Positions 47,908 through 57,979 of a DNA stretch of 63,471 bases are shown in pieces. Both the position numbers and the translations under genes were made by a program. Source of the stretch: an uncultured Burkholderiales bacterium. GTDB taxonomy: Bacteria > Pseudomonadota > Gammaproteobacteria > Burkholderiales > Casimicrobiaceae. The stretch is from assembly GCA_937944385.1 (NCBI GenBank), contig CALDYQ010000045.1, positions 1 through 63,471 on the forward strand, read 5' to 3'. The notes under the pieces are model-generated. The model did no database searches, was not told where the DNA came from, and saw only the letters and a list, made by a program, of their open reading frames with translations. Position 1 is the first letter of the stretch, and every line of letters begins with the position of its first letter.

Positions 47908-48789
47908 TCAGGCGCGAATCATCGTGCCCACGCCCTCGGACGTCAAGATTTCGAGCAACAACGCATGCTCCACCCGCCCATCGATGATGTGGCTCGAGGC
48001 CACGCCATGCTGCACTGCATCGAGCGCACCTTGGATCTTGGGCTTCATTCCACCGGAGATGGTACCGTCGGCAAAGAGCGCTTCGATCTCGGCGTAGGTG
48101 AGACCGGTCAGCAGATTGCCCGACTTGTCCAGCACGCCAGGCGTGTTGGTCATCAGGATGAGTTTCTCGGCCTTCAAGGTCTGCGCGAGTTCCGAAGCCA
48201 CGAGATCGGCGTTGATGTTGTAGGCCTGCCCGTCGCTGCCGACGCCGATCGGGGCGACCACGGGAATGAAATCGGCTGCGTCCAGATGGTGGATCAACCG
48301 CGGGTCGATCGCCTCGATGTCGCCCACAAAGCCGATGTCGAGCATCTTGCCGGCTTCCGACTCGCTCTCCACCATCATCTTCTTCGCGCGGATGAAGCCG
48401 GCGTCCTGTCCGTTCAGGCCCACGGCGCGGCCACCCGCCTGGTTGATGAGGCCGACGATCTCCTGGTTCAACTCACCGAGCACCGCCTCGACCACGTAGA
48501 GCGTCTCATCGTCGGTCACGCGCATACCCTGGACGAAGCTGCCCTTCTTGCCCGTCTTGTCGAGCATCTCGTTGATCTGCGGGCCGCCCCCGTGCACGAC
48601 GACCGGGTTCATGCCGACCAGCTTGAGCATCACCACATCGAAGGCGAAACTCTTCTTCAACGCCGGGTCGGTCATGGCGTTGCCGCCGTACTTCACGACG
48701 ATGGTCTTGTCGTGGAACTGGCGGATGTAGGGGAGCGCATCGGCCAGGATGCGGGCGCGGTCAGCGGCAGATGCGGCAGAAAGCGGCAT
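47908..48789 (-). CDS. argB: Acetylglutamate kinase
   Basis: Second step of arginine synthesis. The product has [33 protein letters not shown] and [13 protein letters not shown] and is normally about 294 residues. I use the ATG at 48789 ([10 protein letters not shown]); another at 48822 would add 11 residues. Neither has a clear ribosome-binding site. It is transcribed ahead of slmA. Confidence 0.93.
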   Translation of the reverse strand: MPLSAASAADRARILADALPYIRQFHDKTIVVKYGGNAMTDPALKKSFAFDVVMLKLVGMNPVVVHGGGPQINEMLDKTGKKGSFVQGMRVTDDETLYVVEAVLGELNQEIVGLINQAGGRAVGLNGQDAGFIRAKKMMVESESEAGKMLDIGFVGDIEAIDPRLIHHLDAADFIPVVAPIGVGSDGQAYNINADLVASELAQTLKAEKLILMTNTPGVLDKSGNLLTGLTYAEIEALFADGTISGGMKPKIQGALDAVQHGVASSHIIDGRVEHALLLEILTSEGVGTMIRA

Positions 48790-48985
48790 GGGTAGAGAAG
48801 AAGTCGAGATCGACGGACGCATCGGCCCGCCGTGGCGGGCGGACACGCGCACGCATTCTAGGAGGGCAGAACGATGATGGCGCGCACGGAGGGCGTCTCG
48901 GCACCCCCCGACCGCTGGAGTCGAGCGCGGCATACACTTGCCTGCCCCTTGTTTGCAACACCGGATAAAGCCGGTCCCCTGCGCC

Positions 48986-50404
48986 ATGCCTGCACACGAC
49001 ACCGAGCGCGTCGCCCCTGCCGCGACGACCGCCCTATCCAGCCCCGGCCCATCGTCCGCCACGCCCCGCAAGGTCTTCATCCGGACCTTCGGCTGCCAAA
49101 TGAATGAGTACGACTCGGAGAAGATGGCCGACGTGCTCCACGCGGCCCATGGGCTTGTTCCGACGGATCGTGCCGAAGACGCGGATGTCATCCTGTTCAA
49201 CACTTGCTCGGTGCGCGAGAAGGCCCAGGAGAAGGTCTTTCATGACTTGGGCCGCGTGCGGGCGTTGAAGCGCGAGAAGCCCGATCTGGTCATCGGCGTC
49301 GGTGGCTGCGTGGCCTCGCAGGAGGGTGCGGCGATCGTCGAACGCGCACCCTACGTCGATGTCGTGTTCGGGCCCCAGACCCTGCACAGGCTCCCCGAAC
49401 TCATCTCCCGCCGCCGCGCCACGGGGCGGCCGCAGGTGGACATCGCCTTTCCCGAGATCGAGAAGTTCGACCACCTGCCGCCCGCGCGGGTGGAGGCGGC
49501 GTCGGCCTTCGTCTCGATCATGGAGGGCTGCAGCAAGTACTGCTCGTTCTGCGTGGTGCCCTACACACGCGGCGAGGAGGTCTCCCGCCCGTTCGAGGAC
49601 GTGCTGACCGAGGTCGCCGAGTTGGCGTTGAAAGGCGTCAAGGAGGTCACCCTCCTCGGCCAGAACGTGAATGCGTACCGGGGGCGCATGGGCGCAGGCA
49701 ACGAGAGCGTGGCCGATTTCGGAACGCTGATCGAATACGTGGCCGAGATTCCGGGCATCGAGCGCATCCGCTTCACCACCTCGCATCCGCGCGAGATGAA
49801 CGCCTCGCTCCTTCGCGCCTACGAGCGCGTGGGCAAGCTCGTCAATCAGTTGCATCTTCCGGTGCAGCATGGTTCGGACCGGATCCTCGCTGCGATGAAG
49901 CGCGGCTACACGGCGCTCGAATACAAGTCGATCATCCGGAAGCTCCGCGCCGTGCGGCCCGAGATCTCGATCTCCTCGGACTTCATCGTGGGCTTTCCGG
50001 GCGAGACCGAGCGGGACCATGCGGCCACGATGAAGCTCATCGACGAGGTCGCCTTCGACGGCGCCTTCAGCTTCACCTACAGCCCGCGGCCGGGCACGCC
50101 GGCGGCCGATCTGCCGGACGACACGCCACCTGCGGTGAAGTCCGCCCGCCTGGCCGAGTTGCAAAAGCGGATCGATGCGCTCTTTTTCGACTACAGCCGT
50201 CGCATGATCGGGCGCACCGAGCGCGTGCTCGTCGAGTCCCGGGCCAAGAAAGGCGAAGACGATCTCGCCGGGCGCACCGAGAACAACCGCGTGATCAACT
50301 TCCCGGGCGGCCCGCAAGGCGAGCGCTTGATCGGCCAATATCTCGACGTGCGCGTGACCGAGGCGATGGCGCACAGCCTGCGTGGCGAGATCGTCACGGG
50401 CTGA
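48986..50404 (+). CDS. miaB: tRNA-2-methylthio-N6-isopentenyladenosine synthase
   Basis: Radical-SAM methylthiotransferase that makes ms2i6A at position 37 of UNN-reading tRNAs. UPF0004 Cys residues are near 37, 74 and 108; the radical-SAM CxxxCxxC is GCSKYCSFC at about 182-189; a C-terminal TRAM domain follows. I use the ATG at 48986 (472 residues) over an earlier one at 48938 that falls in the promoter region. The first ~27 residues are Pro/Ser-rich. Confidence 0.95.
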   Translation: MPAHDTERVAPAATTALSSPGPSSATPRKVFIRTFGCQMNEYDSEKMADVLHAAHGLVPTDRAEDADVILFNTCSVREKAQEKVFHDLGRVRALKREKPDLVIGVGGCVASQEGAAIVERAPYVDVVFGPQTLHRLPELISRRRATGRPQVDIAFPEIEKFDHLPPARVEAASAFVSIMEGCSKYCSFCVVPYTRGEEVSRPFEDVLTEVAELALKGVKEVTLLGQNVNAYRGRMGAGNESVADFGTLIEYVAEIPGIERIRFTTSHPREMNASLLRAYERVGKLVNQLHLPVQHGSDRILAAMKRGYTALEYKSIIRKLRAVRPEISISSDFIVGFPGETERDHAATMKLIDEVAFDGAFSFTYSPRPGTPAADLPDDTPPAVKSARLAELQKRIDALFFDYSRRMIGRTERVLVESRAKKGEDDLAGRTENNRVINFPGGPQGERLIGQYLDVRVTEAMAHSLRGEIVTG

Positions 50405-50647
50405 ACTTCAACCCCTGTCCGTGAACGCACGCTTCAGCGCGGCTTGTCGATGCGGGACATCACGCTGCTGGCGGCCATGCCCGGTACGTAGACTCCCTGG
50501 CTCACTCTCCCTACCAGCCAACGGCTCGACACATCCGCGCTCGGCGCGGTCCCGACTCGCACTGAACGAAGCGACTCGCGATGTTTCGATGCAGTACATC
50601 CTCACCCGTCCCGCTGGCTCGGGCCTTCCAAAAGAAGGTTCAACCCC

Positions 50648-53536
50648 TTGAAGAAGCTCATGTTGCAATACTCCTCCGCCGCTGCCCCGCTCCCCACCGC
50701 TGCTGTCCTGTCGCATCGCGCGCTCGGTGTTGTCATCGCCATGGCCGTATCCGCCTGCGCGCAGATACCTGGCACCCTGGGCACGACCGCCGGGGCAACC
50801 GCCTCGACCGCCACCGCATCGAGCACGACCGTCGCTGCGCCTTCGGCCGACCCTGGCGCTGCCGCGCCGTCGGCGAGCGCCGCCCCGTCGACCTCGGCCC
50901 CCGGGGCGGCGGCCAAGGCCGCTTCCAGCACGCCTGCAGCGGCACCCGGTACGCCGCCGCCCCCGCGCCCCTTCGCCGACGTGATCAGGGACGCCAAGGA
51001 AGAGCCGGGGTTCTTCACGACCTGGCAGAAGGACGACAAGGTCTGGATCGAGATCCCGGAGGCGATGTGGGATCGGCCGTTCTTCTTCTCGGTGAACGTC
51101 ACCAACGCGATCGGCGACGCCGGGCTGTTTGGCAACCAAATGGGCGGCTATCTCGCCGCGGGTCGTGGCCAGTACCTCGCCAGCTTCCGCAAGCACGGCA
51201 CGAATGGTGTGCAGATGGTGGCGCGCAACACCGCACACACCGCCCAGGCCGGCACGCCTGCGGCGCGCATGCTCGAGCGGGCCTTCTCGGACTCGCTCAT
51301 CGGTACGGCCACCATCGTCTCTGCCCCGCATCCCGAGCGAAAGAGCGTGCTGATCGAGGCCAATGCGTTGCTTCTGAATGACTTCCCGTCGGCGGCGGCC
51401 CAGCTCGAGCAGACGTTCCGGCAACCGTATCAGTTCGATGCGCGCAACTCCTCGATCGAGCGTGCGAAGAACGACGAACGTGAGACCGGCTTCTACGTGC
51501 GCGCGCACTACCAACTGCCGAAGGTCGTGATCCCGACGCCGGGTGCGCCCACTCCGCCGGGCGCACCGACACCGCGCGTGCCGCGCACGCTGCCGGATGT
51601 GCGCTCGCTCTTCTTCGGCTTCTACTACGGCTTCTCGAAGCTGCCCGAGGTGCCGATGCGGCCCCGGCTCTCGGACCCGCGCGTGGGCTACTTCTCCACA
51701 CCCGTGGCCGACTACACCGATCCCGACCGGCGCGACCCGCGCGCCCGGCACATCCATCGCTGGCGGCTCGAGAAGAAGGACCCGAATGCGGCGATCAGCG
51801 AACCGAAGGAGCCGATCGTCTTCTGGCTCGACCGAAACATCCCGGTGAAGTATCGCGAGGTGGTGAAGGCCGGCATCCTCGAATGGAACAAGGCCTACGA
51901 GAAGATCGGCTTCAAGGACGCGATCGTCGTGCGCCAGCAGCCGGATGACGCGGATTTCGACACCTCCGCCACCCGCTTCGCCTCCGTGCGCTGGGTCGCT
52001 GGACGCAACATCTCCTTCGGCGCGCGCGGACCGTCCAAAGTCGATCCGCGCACCGGCGAGATCCTCGACGCCGATATCGAAGTGAACGAAGAGATCACGC
52101 GGATCTACACTGCTCGCGCCACTGAAGACCCGCCGCGTCCGGTCGGCATGAACCGCTGGAGCGGACTCATCACGAACTCGGGCGAGATCTGCGGCTACGC
52201 AGACGCCAAGCTCACCGAAACCGCCTTTGCGCTCGACCTTCTGGTGGCACGCGGCGACTTCGAGTACGGCTCGGCCGAAGCCGAGCGCTTCGTCCTCGAC
52301 GCGGTCAAGGACATCACGATCCACGAGGTGGGCCACACGCTGGGCCTCAGGCACAACTTCAAGGGCTCCACTGCGTTCACGCCGGAGCAATTGCGCGACG
52401 CACAGTTCGGCGCCGAGGTTGGCATCTCCGCCTCGGTCATGGATTACAACGCGCTCAACATCGCGCTCAAGGACGAACGCCAGGGCCAGTACTCGATGCT
52501 GACCGTGGGCCCCTACGACATCTGGGCGATCGAGTACGGCTATCAAGAGACCTCGCCCGAGACCGAGAAGGCGGCTCTCGAGAAGACGCTCGCCCGCGCG
52601 ACCGAGCCGCTGCTTCAGTACGCCACCGACGAGGACGCCGGCCTCGGCAGTCTCGTCGAGGGCATCGACCCGGAAGCCAACCGCTTCGACCTCGGCACCG
52701 ACCCGCTCGGCTTCTACGAAAAGCGCTTTTCGGTCGTGCGTGAGCTCTGGGAACGCCTGCAGGCGCGGGACCTCCCGCCGGGCACACCGTACGAGCGGCT
52801 GCGTCGCAACTTCGAGCGGGGCTTCAACCAGATCGGCCAAGTGGCTGAACTGACGGCCAAGTACGTGGGCGGCGTGCATGTGCTACGCGATCCCGCAGGC
52901 ACGGGTCGGCAGCCGTTCACGCCGGTCGCCGCCGACAAGCAGCGCCGCGCGCTCGCGCTGCTCACGAAGAACCTGTTTGAAGTGGACAGCTTCCAGTTCA
53001 AGCCGGAGTTCATCGGCCGTCTGGCCATCGACTTCGACGCGCGCTTCGACGCCTTCGATGACGACATCGGGGTCGGCGGCTTCCCGCCACTCGACTATTC
53101 GGTTGCCAATCGCGTGCTCGGCCTGCAACGGGCGGCGCTCGCGCAGTTGATGCGCGACAGCGTCGCTGCGCGCGTGATCTCGGCGCCGGAGCGCATGAAG
53201 AACCCGGCCGAGGCCTTCACGCTCGCCGAGCTCTACGGGGGTCTGCAGAAGGCCATCTGGAGCGAGCTCGACTCTGGCCGCGCGATCAGCCCGATGCGCC
53301 GGAACCTTCAGCGTGAACACGCGAAGCTGCTTGCCCAGGCCGTAGCGAGCGCCAACCCGCGCACGCCCGCCGACGCGCGCAGCCTCCAACGCCAGTATGC
53401 CGTCGACCTTCTTGCCGCACTGCGGAAGGCAAGCGCGCGGCCGGGGCTTTCGGTCGAGAACCGAGCGCACCTCAACGAGGCGATTTCGCTGCTCGACGCA
53501 GCGTTGAGGGCGCAGGTGGCCAAGACCCTGGGCTGA
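50648..53536 (+). CDS. Zinc-dependent lipoprotein metalloprotease (DUF5117/DUF5118 type)
   Basis: A 962-residue secreted metalloprotease. The N-terminus is a lipoprotein signal (MAVSAC-AQ) followed by a low-complexity Ala/Ser/Pro/Thr region (about 40-105). The DUF5118-like part runs to about 200, then DUF5117-like sequence, and the catalytic HEVGHTLGLRHNFKGS lies near 559. An extended HExxHxxGxxH motif with Asn after it marks metzincin-like zinc binding. The start TTG at 50648 and an ATG at 50660 both give the lipoprotein signal. The gene stands alone after a 243-base spacer with no visible gene. Confidence 0.88.
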   Translation: MKKLMLQYSSAAAPLPTAAVLSHRALGVVIAMAVSACAQIPGTLGTTAGATASTATASSTTVAAPSADPGAAAPSASAAPSTSAPGAAAKAASSTPAAAPGTPPPPRPFADVIRDAKEEPGFFTTWQKDDKVWIEIPEAMWDRPFFFSVNVTNAIGDAGLFGNQMGGYLAAGRGQYLASFRKHGTNGVQMVARNTAHTAQAGTPAARMLERAFSDSLIGTATIVSAPHPERKSVLIEANALLLNDFPSAAAQLEQTFRQPYQFDARNSSIERAKNDERETGFYVRAHYQLPKVVIPTPGAPTPPGAPTPRVPRTLPDVRSLFFGFYYGFSKLPEVPMRPRLSDPRVGYFSTPVADYTDPDRRDPRARHIHRWRLEKKDPNAAISEPKEPIVFWLDRNIPVKYREVVKAGILEWNKAYEKIGFKDAIVVRQQPDDADFDTSATRFASVRWVAGRNISFGARGPSKVDPRTGEILDADIEVNEEITRIYTARATEDPPRPVGMNRWSGLITNSGEICGYADAKLTETAFALDLLVARGDFEYGSAEAERFVLDAVKDITIHEVGHTLGLRHNFKGSTAFTPEQLRDAQFGAEVGISASVMDYNALNIALKDERQGQYSMLTVGPYDIWAIEYGYQETSPETEKAALEKTLARATEPLLQYATDEDAGLGSLVEGIDPEANRFDLGTDPLGFYEKRFSVVRELWERLQARDLPPGTPYERLRRNFERGFNQIGQVAELTAKYVGGVHVLRDPAGTGRQPFTPVAADKQRRALALLTKNLFEVDSFQFKPEFIGRLAIDFDARFDAFDDDIGVGGFPPLDYSVANRVLGLQRAALAQLMRDSVAARVISAPERMKNPAEAFTLAELYGGLQKAIWSELDSGRAISPMRRNLQREHAKLLAQAVASANPRTPADARSLQRQYAVDLLAALRKASARPGLSVENRAHLNEAISLLDAALRAQVAKTLG

Positions 53537-53558
53537 GAGATCCGAGGCCACGGATGCG

Positions 53559-53590
53559 AAAATGCAGGGGTGCGTCCCCTGCATTTTTTT
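53559..53590 (+). terminator. Terminator after the metalloprotease, overlapping the next start
   Basis: AATGCAGGGG and CCCCTGCATT form a perfect 10-base stem with a TGCGT loop and a T-run. It is a typical terminator for the metalloprotease, but the first GTG of the next reading frame (53570) lies in it. Confidence 0.8.
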
Positions 53591-54277
53591 CTCCCCTTCA
53601 CGCCTGCCTTCGCGCTCGCATGCGCACTCGCCTTGGCGCTTGCTGCGACGACTGTGCGCGCCCAGGGGGCTGAGCGCCCGACCGGACTCGAGCCGCCCAC
53701 GACCGCGCAATTCGCGCGCCTCTGCACCAACACATCCGATCTCGTCGAGTGCGGCAAGAAGATCGAGGCCGATCTGCTGAAGCGCCCGCGCGCGAACGCC
53801 ATCGCGCGCCGTGATGGACGCCTGCTCGCGGTCATGATTCCTGGTGACGCGCCCTATATCTTCGAGGACCAACCCGGTGAGGCTGGCCCGGACACGAGCT
53901 TCTATGGCTACATCCCGACGGCGGATGCGGTCGTGCTCTACCGCGCCCGCGGTGAGAAGCTCGAGTTCCTCGTGCTCGACCGCGCAACCGGCAGCGTAAC
54001 CGAGCTGCCCAACGAGCCCAAATTCAACTGGGACGGGCGCTACTTCGCCACGGCGGACTTCTGCAAGGACGGCTGCGAGAACCGCATCGCCGTCTGGCGC
54101 TTCGAGCGTCGCGGCGCCGTGCGGGAGCGGGTCTTCACGCCCCGCACGGCGTGGGACGACGCCGAGGTGAGCTGGGGCTCGAATACCCGCCTCATCGTCG
54201 ACATCACCGAAGGCAAGCGCTCGAGCGCCATCAACCTCGAGCTCAACGATCCGCGCTGGACGATCCTGCTGCCGTGA
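53570..54277 (+). CDS. Putative periplasmic protein
   Basis: The 235-residue product has a signal peptide ([20 protein letters not shown] region, cleavage near VRA-QGA) and a beta-rich mature part containing [23 protein letters not shown] in pieces and [12 protein letters not shown]. The start GTG at 53570 lies inside the terminator-like hairpin, with no proper ribosome-binding site, so an alternative start or slippage on the T-run is possible. It overlaps trmB by four bases. Function unknown. Confidence 0.75.
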   Translation: MRPLHFFLPFTPAFALACALALALAATTVRAQGAERPTGLEPPTTAQFARLCTNTSDLVECGKKIEADLLKRPRANAIARRDGRLLAVMIPGDAPYIFEDQPGEAGPDTSFYGYIPTADAVVLYRARGEKLEFLVLDRATGSVTELPNEPKFNWDGRYFATADFCKDGCENRIAVWRFERRGAVRERVFTPRTAWDDAEVSWGSNTRLIVDITEGKRSSAINLELNDPRWTILLP

Positions 54278-54972
54278 CCAAGACGGATGCCCCTGCGGAC
54301 GGTCTCACCCACCGTCCGATCCGCAGTTTCGTCGTCCGCGCCGGGCGCATGAGCGCTCGACAGGAGCGTGGCCTGGCCCAAGGATTGCCTCGCTTCGGCG
54401 TGCCTTACGCGCCGCGCCCCGTGGATTGGGACGGCGCCTTCGGCCGTGAAGCGCCGCGCGTGCTCGAGATCGGCTTTGGAATGGGTCAAAGCACGGTCGA
54501 GATCGCAGCCGCCCAGCCCGAGCGGGATTTCATTGCAGTCGAAGTGCATCCGCCGGGCGTGGGCAATCTCTGCAACCTGCTCGACGAGCGCAGCCTCTCG
54601 AATGTGCGCATCGTGATGCATGATGCGGTCGAGGTACTCGAGCACATGATCGCGCCGGGCACGCTCACTGGCGTGCACATCTACTTTCCCGACCCATGGC
54701 ACAAGAAGCGCCACCACAAGCGCCGACTGATCCAGCCGCTGTTCGTCGCCCTCGTGGCGAGTCGGCTCGCGCCCGGTGGCTATCTCCATCTAGCCACCGA
54801 CTGGGTGCCCTACGCCGAGCAGATGCTTGAGGTGCTCTCGGCCGAGCCGCTGCTCGTGAACACTACGGAAGGCTACGCACCTCGTCCCACATGGCGGCCG
54901 GAGACGAAATTCGAACGGCGTGGCGTCCGGCTCGGGCACGAGGTGCGGGATCTGCTCTTCCGTCGGCGCTGA
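54274..54972 (+). CDS. trmB: tRNA (guanine-N7)-methyltransferase
   Basis: SAM-dependent methyltransferase for m7G46 of tRNA. The product has the SAM loop [16 protein letters not shown], the catalytic-site [13 protein letters not shown] motif and [17 protein letters not shown] use the GTG at 54274, overlapping the previous stop as GTGA; it gives 232 residues. The upstream open frame lies inside the previous gene. Confidence 0.92.
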   Translation: MTKTDAPADGLTHRPIRSFVVRAGRMSARQERGLAQGLPRFGVPYAPRPVDWDGAFGREAPRVLEIGFGMGQSTVEIAAAQPERDFIAVEVHPPGVGNLCNLLDERSLSNVRIVMHDAVEVLEHMIAPGTLTGVHIYFPDPWHKKRHHKRRLIQPLFVALVASRLAPGGYLHLATDWVPYAEQMLEVLSAEPLLVNTTEGYAPRPTWRPETKFERRGVRLGHEVRDLLFRRR

Positions 54973-54976
54973 GCGG

Positions 54977-56659
54977 TCAGCGCGGCGTGGGCCGCGCGGG
55001 GTAGGACGCCGCGCCGCGCCCTCCGAGGATGGCCTCTGTCGGCAGCGCCTGCCAGGCTGGATGTGCCGGGAACTCCCGCGCACGCTCGACGATGAACCGG
55101 CCCCGCGGGAGGTCTCCCTCGCGAACCAGCGCCTGCGCATAGGCTGCGAGCAGCCGCTCGTCGATCACGTGGTGGAGCGGCCGCGTGAACCAGGACGTGG
55201 GCGCTTCACCGGGCGCGAGCATGATCGCCGCGTAGTCGCCCAGGTGACCGAAGAAGACACTGCCCCGCACGCGCTCGGCTTCGGCGCGTCGCGCCGCACG
55301 ATCGTCCTCGGTGACGAGCGGCGCCTCGTTGAGCCGAGCCACGGCCAGATAGTCGCGCAGCGCCAAGACGGCACCGGCGAGCATCATCGTTGCCACGACG
55401 GCCAGAGCCCATCGCGACCGACGCCCGAGCCCCGCACGCCCAGCAGCGGACGGCCTCGCGCGGCCGTCCTCGGCAAAGCCGGCCGCCAGAGCGGCGAGCA
55501 CGGCGGTCGGCAGGAGAAAGTAGCTGAACCAGAGGGGATGCTCGGTCAGGCTGTGCAGCAGGACGATGAACAGAAGGCCCACTGCCGCGCGGCCTTCGAC
55601 GCTTTCCACCGCTGCGAGATGGCGCCAGAAGAGCCAAGCGAGCCCGCCGAGCAGCAAGGCGGAGAGCGGCAAGCCGAACTCCACCGCCCACTGCAGCGGC
55701 AGGTTGTGTGCATGATCGAAGACATCCGGGGCGCGTTCGGCAAACGGGCGGAGTGTCCAGGCGCGGTTGAAACCGCCAAAGCCATGGCCAAGCCCGGGCG
55801 CGTCGGCGATGAGCAGAGCCGCGTTCGACCAGAGCGTCAGGCGCTGCGAGAAAGACTCCGGCAGGCCGATGTCGGTCGCCGCGAGCGTTGCGACCGTTGC
55901 GAGGGGCGCGATCGTGAGCGCAACCGCCAGCCCGAACGCCAAGCTCCGGGCGAGGATTCGATGCCGGAACGTGCAGCCAGAAAACCAAAGCCTGGCCGCC
56001 AGGAGCCAGCAAGCCGCCACGAGACCGGTACGGGATTGCGTGGCAACCAGTACCGCGATAAGCGGCACGAGGGCGGCCATGACGCCCATCCGCGAGCATC
56101 GCCACGCATTGCCCAGATAGACCGCCGCCACACCGGCCCAGAGCACGAGCGTGGCCAGATGATTCGGCTGCGCGAGCCACCCCGCGGCCCGCACGTCGGT
56201 GCCCGCTCGGAGAACCTGCACGGCCACGAGCGCGCCATTGACGGCGGCCGCAACGAGCACGCCCAGCAAGAGCGCGCGCAGCAAAAGCAAACGGTGGGCA
56301 CGATCGAGCGCGGAAACGACCGCAACCAAGGCCGTCGCCAGCCCGAGGGTGGCCAGCGGCGCGAGCCAGACGGTGGCGGGCGGGCGGTGCCACACGACCG
56401 CGAGGCCCGCGGTCAACGCGAGCATGGCGAACCAACGCACGAGGGGCGATCGACTCGGCGATCGCGATGCAGCGGTTACGGTACCGCTCGCGACCGTGAG
56501 CACCAACAACGTGAGCGCCCACAAACAAAAGGCGACCCACTGGCTCATGTACTGCGCCAGCGGCGGGCGCTGCCACGGCCACGTGAACGGCAGCGTCACA
56601 GCCAGCGCGACAACCAGAAAGAGCAGACTGCGGACGCGTGGCCCCGCGGCCCTGGGCAT
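54977..56659 (-). CDS. O-antigen ligase / PglL-type oligosaccharyltransferase
   Basis: A 560-residue polytopic membrane protein with about a dozen helices and the Wzy_C region QPNHLATLVLWAGVAAVYLG plus HNLPLQWAVEFGLPLSALLL, the pattern seen in PglL-type protein O-oligosaccharyltransferases. It could glycosylate pilin or other periplasmic proteins, or act as an O-antigen ligase. I start at the ATG at 56659; a longer frame to 56752 would cover the inverted repeats upstream. The stop is 4 bases past trmB's stop (convergent). Confidence 0.8.
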   Translation of the reverse strand: MPRAAGPRVRSLLFLVVALAVTLPFTWPWQRPPLAQYMSQWVAFCLWALTLLVLTVASGTVTAASRSPSRSPLVRWFAMLALTAGLAVVWHRPPATVWLAPLATLGLATALVAVVSALDRAHRLLLLRALLLGVLVAAAVNGALVAVQVLRAGTDVRAAGWLAQPNHLATLVLWAGVAAVYLGNAWRCSRMGVMAALVPLIAVLVATQSRTGLVAACWLLAARLWFSGCTFRHRILARSLAFGLAVALTIAPLATVATLAATDIGLPESFSQRLTLWSNAALLIADAPGLGHGFGGFNRAWTLRPFAERAPDVFDHAHNLPLQWAVEFGLPLSALLLGGLAWLFWRHLAAVESVEGRAAVGLLFIVLLHSLTEHPLWFSYFLLPTAVLAALAAGFAEDGRARPSAAGRAGLGRRSRWALAVVATMMLAGAVLALRDYLAVARLNEAPLVTEDDRAARRAEAERVRGSVFFGHLGDYAAIMLAPGEAPTSWFTRPLHHVIDERLLAAYAQALVREGDLPRGRFIVERAREFPAHPAWQALPTEAILGGRGAASYPARPTPR

Positions 56660-56967
56660 GATGGCTTTGGATCGAAACGCCCTTTTAGATGGGGCGTTAC
56701 GGCCGATTTCGGGCAAAGTCGACTTGGTGCTCAACGGGACGGAACGCCCCATCGCAACGAGCGTTTGCCAATAAAGCTGCTTCTTGTGAGCGTGCGATGT
56801 TCGCGCAGTCTGTCGCCACGGGGTGACAAGGCTGTGGTACGACTGATGCGAACCACTAACATTGCCGTCCGTCTTGGCCTGCTGCCCGGGCGCACCGCGG
56901 CGCGCAAGCGCATACTCCGCGGCTGAACGTCCGCGGTCGACGAGCAGGATCCGGAGATTTTCGCGTC
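56660..56967. other. Gene-free divergent spacer before the PglL-like gene and secreted protein
   Basis: This 308-base stretch carries the three repeated arms (see the inverted repeat entry) and no supportable gene. A 26-residue Arg-rich frame (from 56849 to 56926) has no ribosome-binding site that I trust. Confidence 0.5.
56676..56753 (-). promoter_or_regulatory. Three-arm inverted repeat upstream of the PglL-like gene
   Basis: Arm A GATGGGGCGTT (minus strand, 56753-56743) is an 11-base exact complement of arm B AACGCCCCATC (56698-56688), which also pairs over 7 bases with arm C GGGCGTT (56682-56676). So arm B can pair with A or with C, the latter lying 15 bases before the start codon. This is a switch-like layout; DNA operators are an alternative. 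I cannot test which form is stable. Confidence 0.45.
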
Positions 56968-57912
56968 GTGTCTGTCCGTCTGAAGCATTGGCTTCGAGCT
57001 ATGTTTTGCTCCACGCTGGGGTGCGTCGTCGGCGCAGCGGGTGGGCTCGCCCTCTCCGGGGCAGCACTCGCGCAGACCTCGGTCGTCGGCTTCGCCGTGA
57101 GCAACACCGACAGCGCCCGCAAACTCTACCGCATCGACTTCGCCACCGGCGAAGCCACCGCGATCGGTCCCACCGGAACGAGCAAGATCGAAGGCTTGGC
57201 GCTTTCGCCCAGCGGTGACCTGTTCGCAGTCAACCCGGCCAGCTCGCAGTTGCTCATGTGCAGCACCGAGACTGGCGCATGCACGGTCGTCGGCACGTTG
57301 ACGGGGGTGGCGCCCTCGCTCACTGGCAACGCCGGGCTCGCCTTCGCGGCCGACGGCAAGCTCTATGTCGGGCTGAACGCTGCGCTCTTCCGGGTGGATC
57401 CCGCCACGGGCGCAGCAACGTTCGTTGGCAACACCGGCGTGGCGATTGGCGGCCTCGCCGGCATCGCACCCCAGGCCGACTGTGCGAGCGGTCTCTACGC
57501 CCTCGGCTCGAACACCGATCGCGGCAAGCTCTTCTGCGTGAGCACGGCCACCGGTGCAGTGAAATCGCTGACGACCCTCGCCGGGCTTTCGCCCGTGGAC
57601 GGCGGTCTGGACGGACTGCCTGATGAGTCGGTGCTCTACGGCGTGGCCGACAACGGCAGCGCGGGCAGCCAGATCTTCCGCGTGTCCGCCGACAATCTCG
57701 TGCCTGAGCAGATCATCAAGGTCGTAGTGAATGGCGGCGACCTCACCGGGCTCGAAAGCCTCGCCATTCAGCGTGTGGCCACAGCCGGCCCGACCCATGT
57801 CGATGCCCACGCCGTGCCCGTGGGCGGGCAGTTGCCATTGATCGCACTGGCGATCGCGCTGGCCGCGTTGGGCGGCAGGGCAGGCAGGATGCAGCGGTGC
57901 CCCCTTCACTGA
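56968..57912 (+). CDS. Secreted protein with CTERM-like tail
   Basis: The 314-residue product has a signal peptide (cleavage near ALA-QTS) and a repetitive beta-propeller-like body (LYRIDFATGEATAIGPTG, LSPSGDLFAV, LYVGLNAALFRVDPATG). The C-terminus has a short VPVGGQ motif, a hydrophobic stretch and a basic end (GGRAGRMQR), like exosortase/rhombosortase sorting tails. Start is the GTG at 56968 or an ATG at 57001. Function unknown; a surface or extracellular role is likely. Confidence 0.72.
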   Translation: MSVRLKHWLRAMFCSTLGCVVGAAGGLALSGAALAQTSVVGFAVSNTDSARKLYRIDFATGEATAIGPTGTSKIEGLALSPSGDLFAVNPASSQLLMCSTETGACTVVGTLTGVAPSLTGNAGLAFAADGKLYVGLNAALFRVDPATGAATFVGNTGVAIGGLAGIAPQADCASGLYALGSNTDRGKLFCVSTATGAVKSLTTLAGLSPVDGGLDGLPDESVLYGVADNGSAGSQIFRVSADNLVPEQIIKVVVNGGDLTGLESLAIQRVATAGPTHVDAHAVPVGGQLPLIALAIALAALGGRAGRMQRCPLH

Positions 57913-57923
57913 AGCCTCGCCAG

Positions 57924-57979
57924 CCTCAGCCCAACATTCCCAGCCCAACAGCCCTAGCCGAACAGTCTTAGCCGAACAG
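57924..57979. repeat. Four tandem 14-base repeats across the trpC stop
   Basis: On the minus strand the units CTGTTCGGCTAAGA, CTGTTCGGCTAGGG, CTGTTGGGCTGGGA and ATGTTGGGCTGAGG follow each other without gaps. The first contains the last codons and stop of trpC. The decay in similarity with distance suggests successive duplications of the gene end. Confidence 0.85.

Noticed and set aside
50408..52879. Long minus-strand open frame of 823 codons opposite the metalloprotease
   Set aside because: Arg/Val/Leu-rich with no motif, produced by high GC at third codon positions of the real plus-strand gene, which has a clear zinc motif.
54920..56926. Plus-strand open frame of 668 codons opposite the PglL-like gene
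   Set aside because: Extreme Arg/Gln/Glu composition and no motif; the opposite strand encodes a well-formed membrane protein.
57924..57979. Possible CRISPR-like array at the trpC end
   Set aside because: The 14-base units are directly adjacent with no spacers, so this is a simple tandem repeat.
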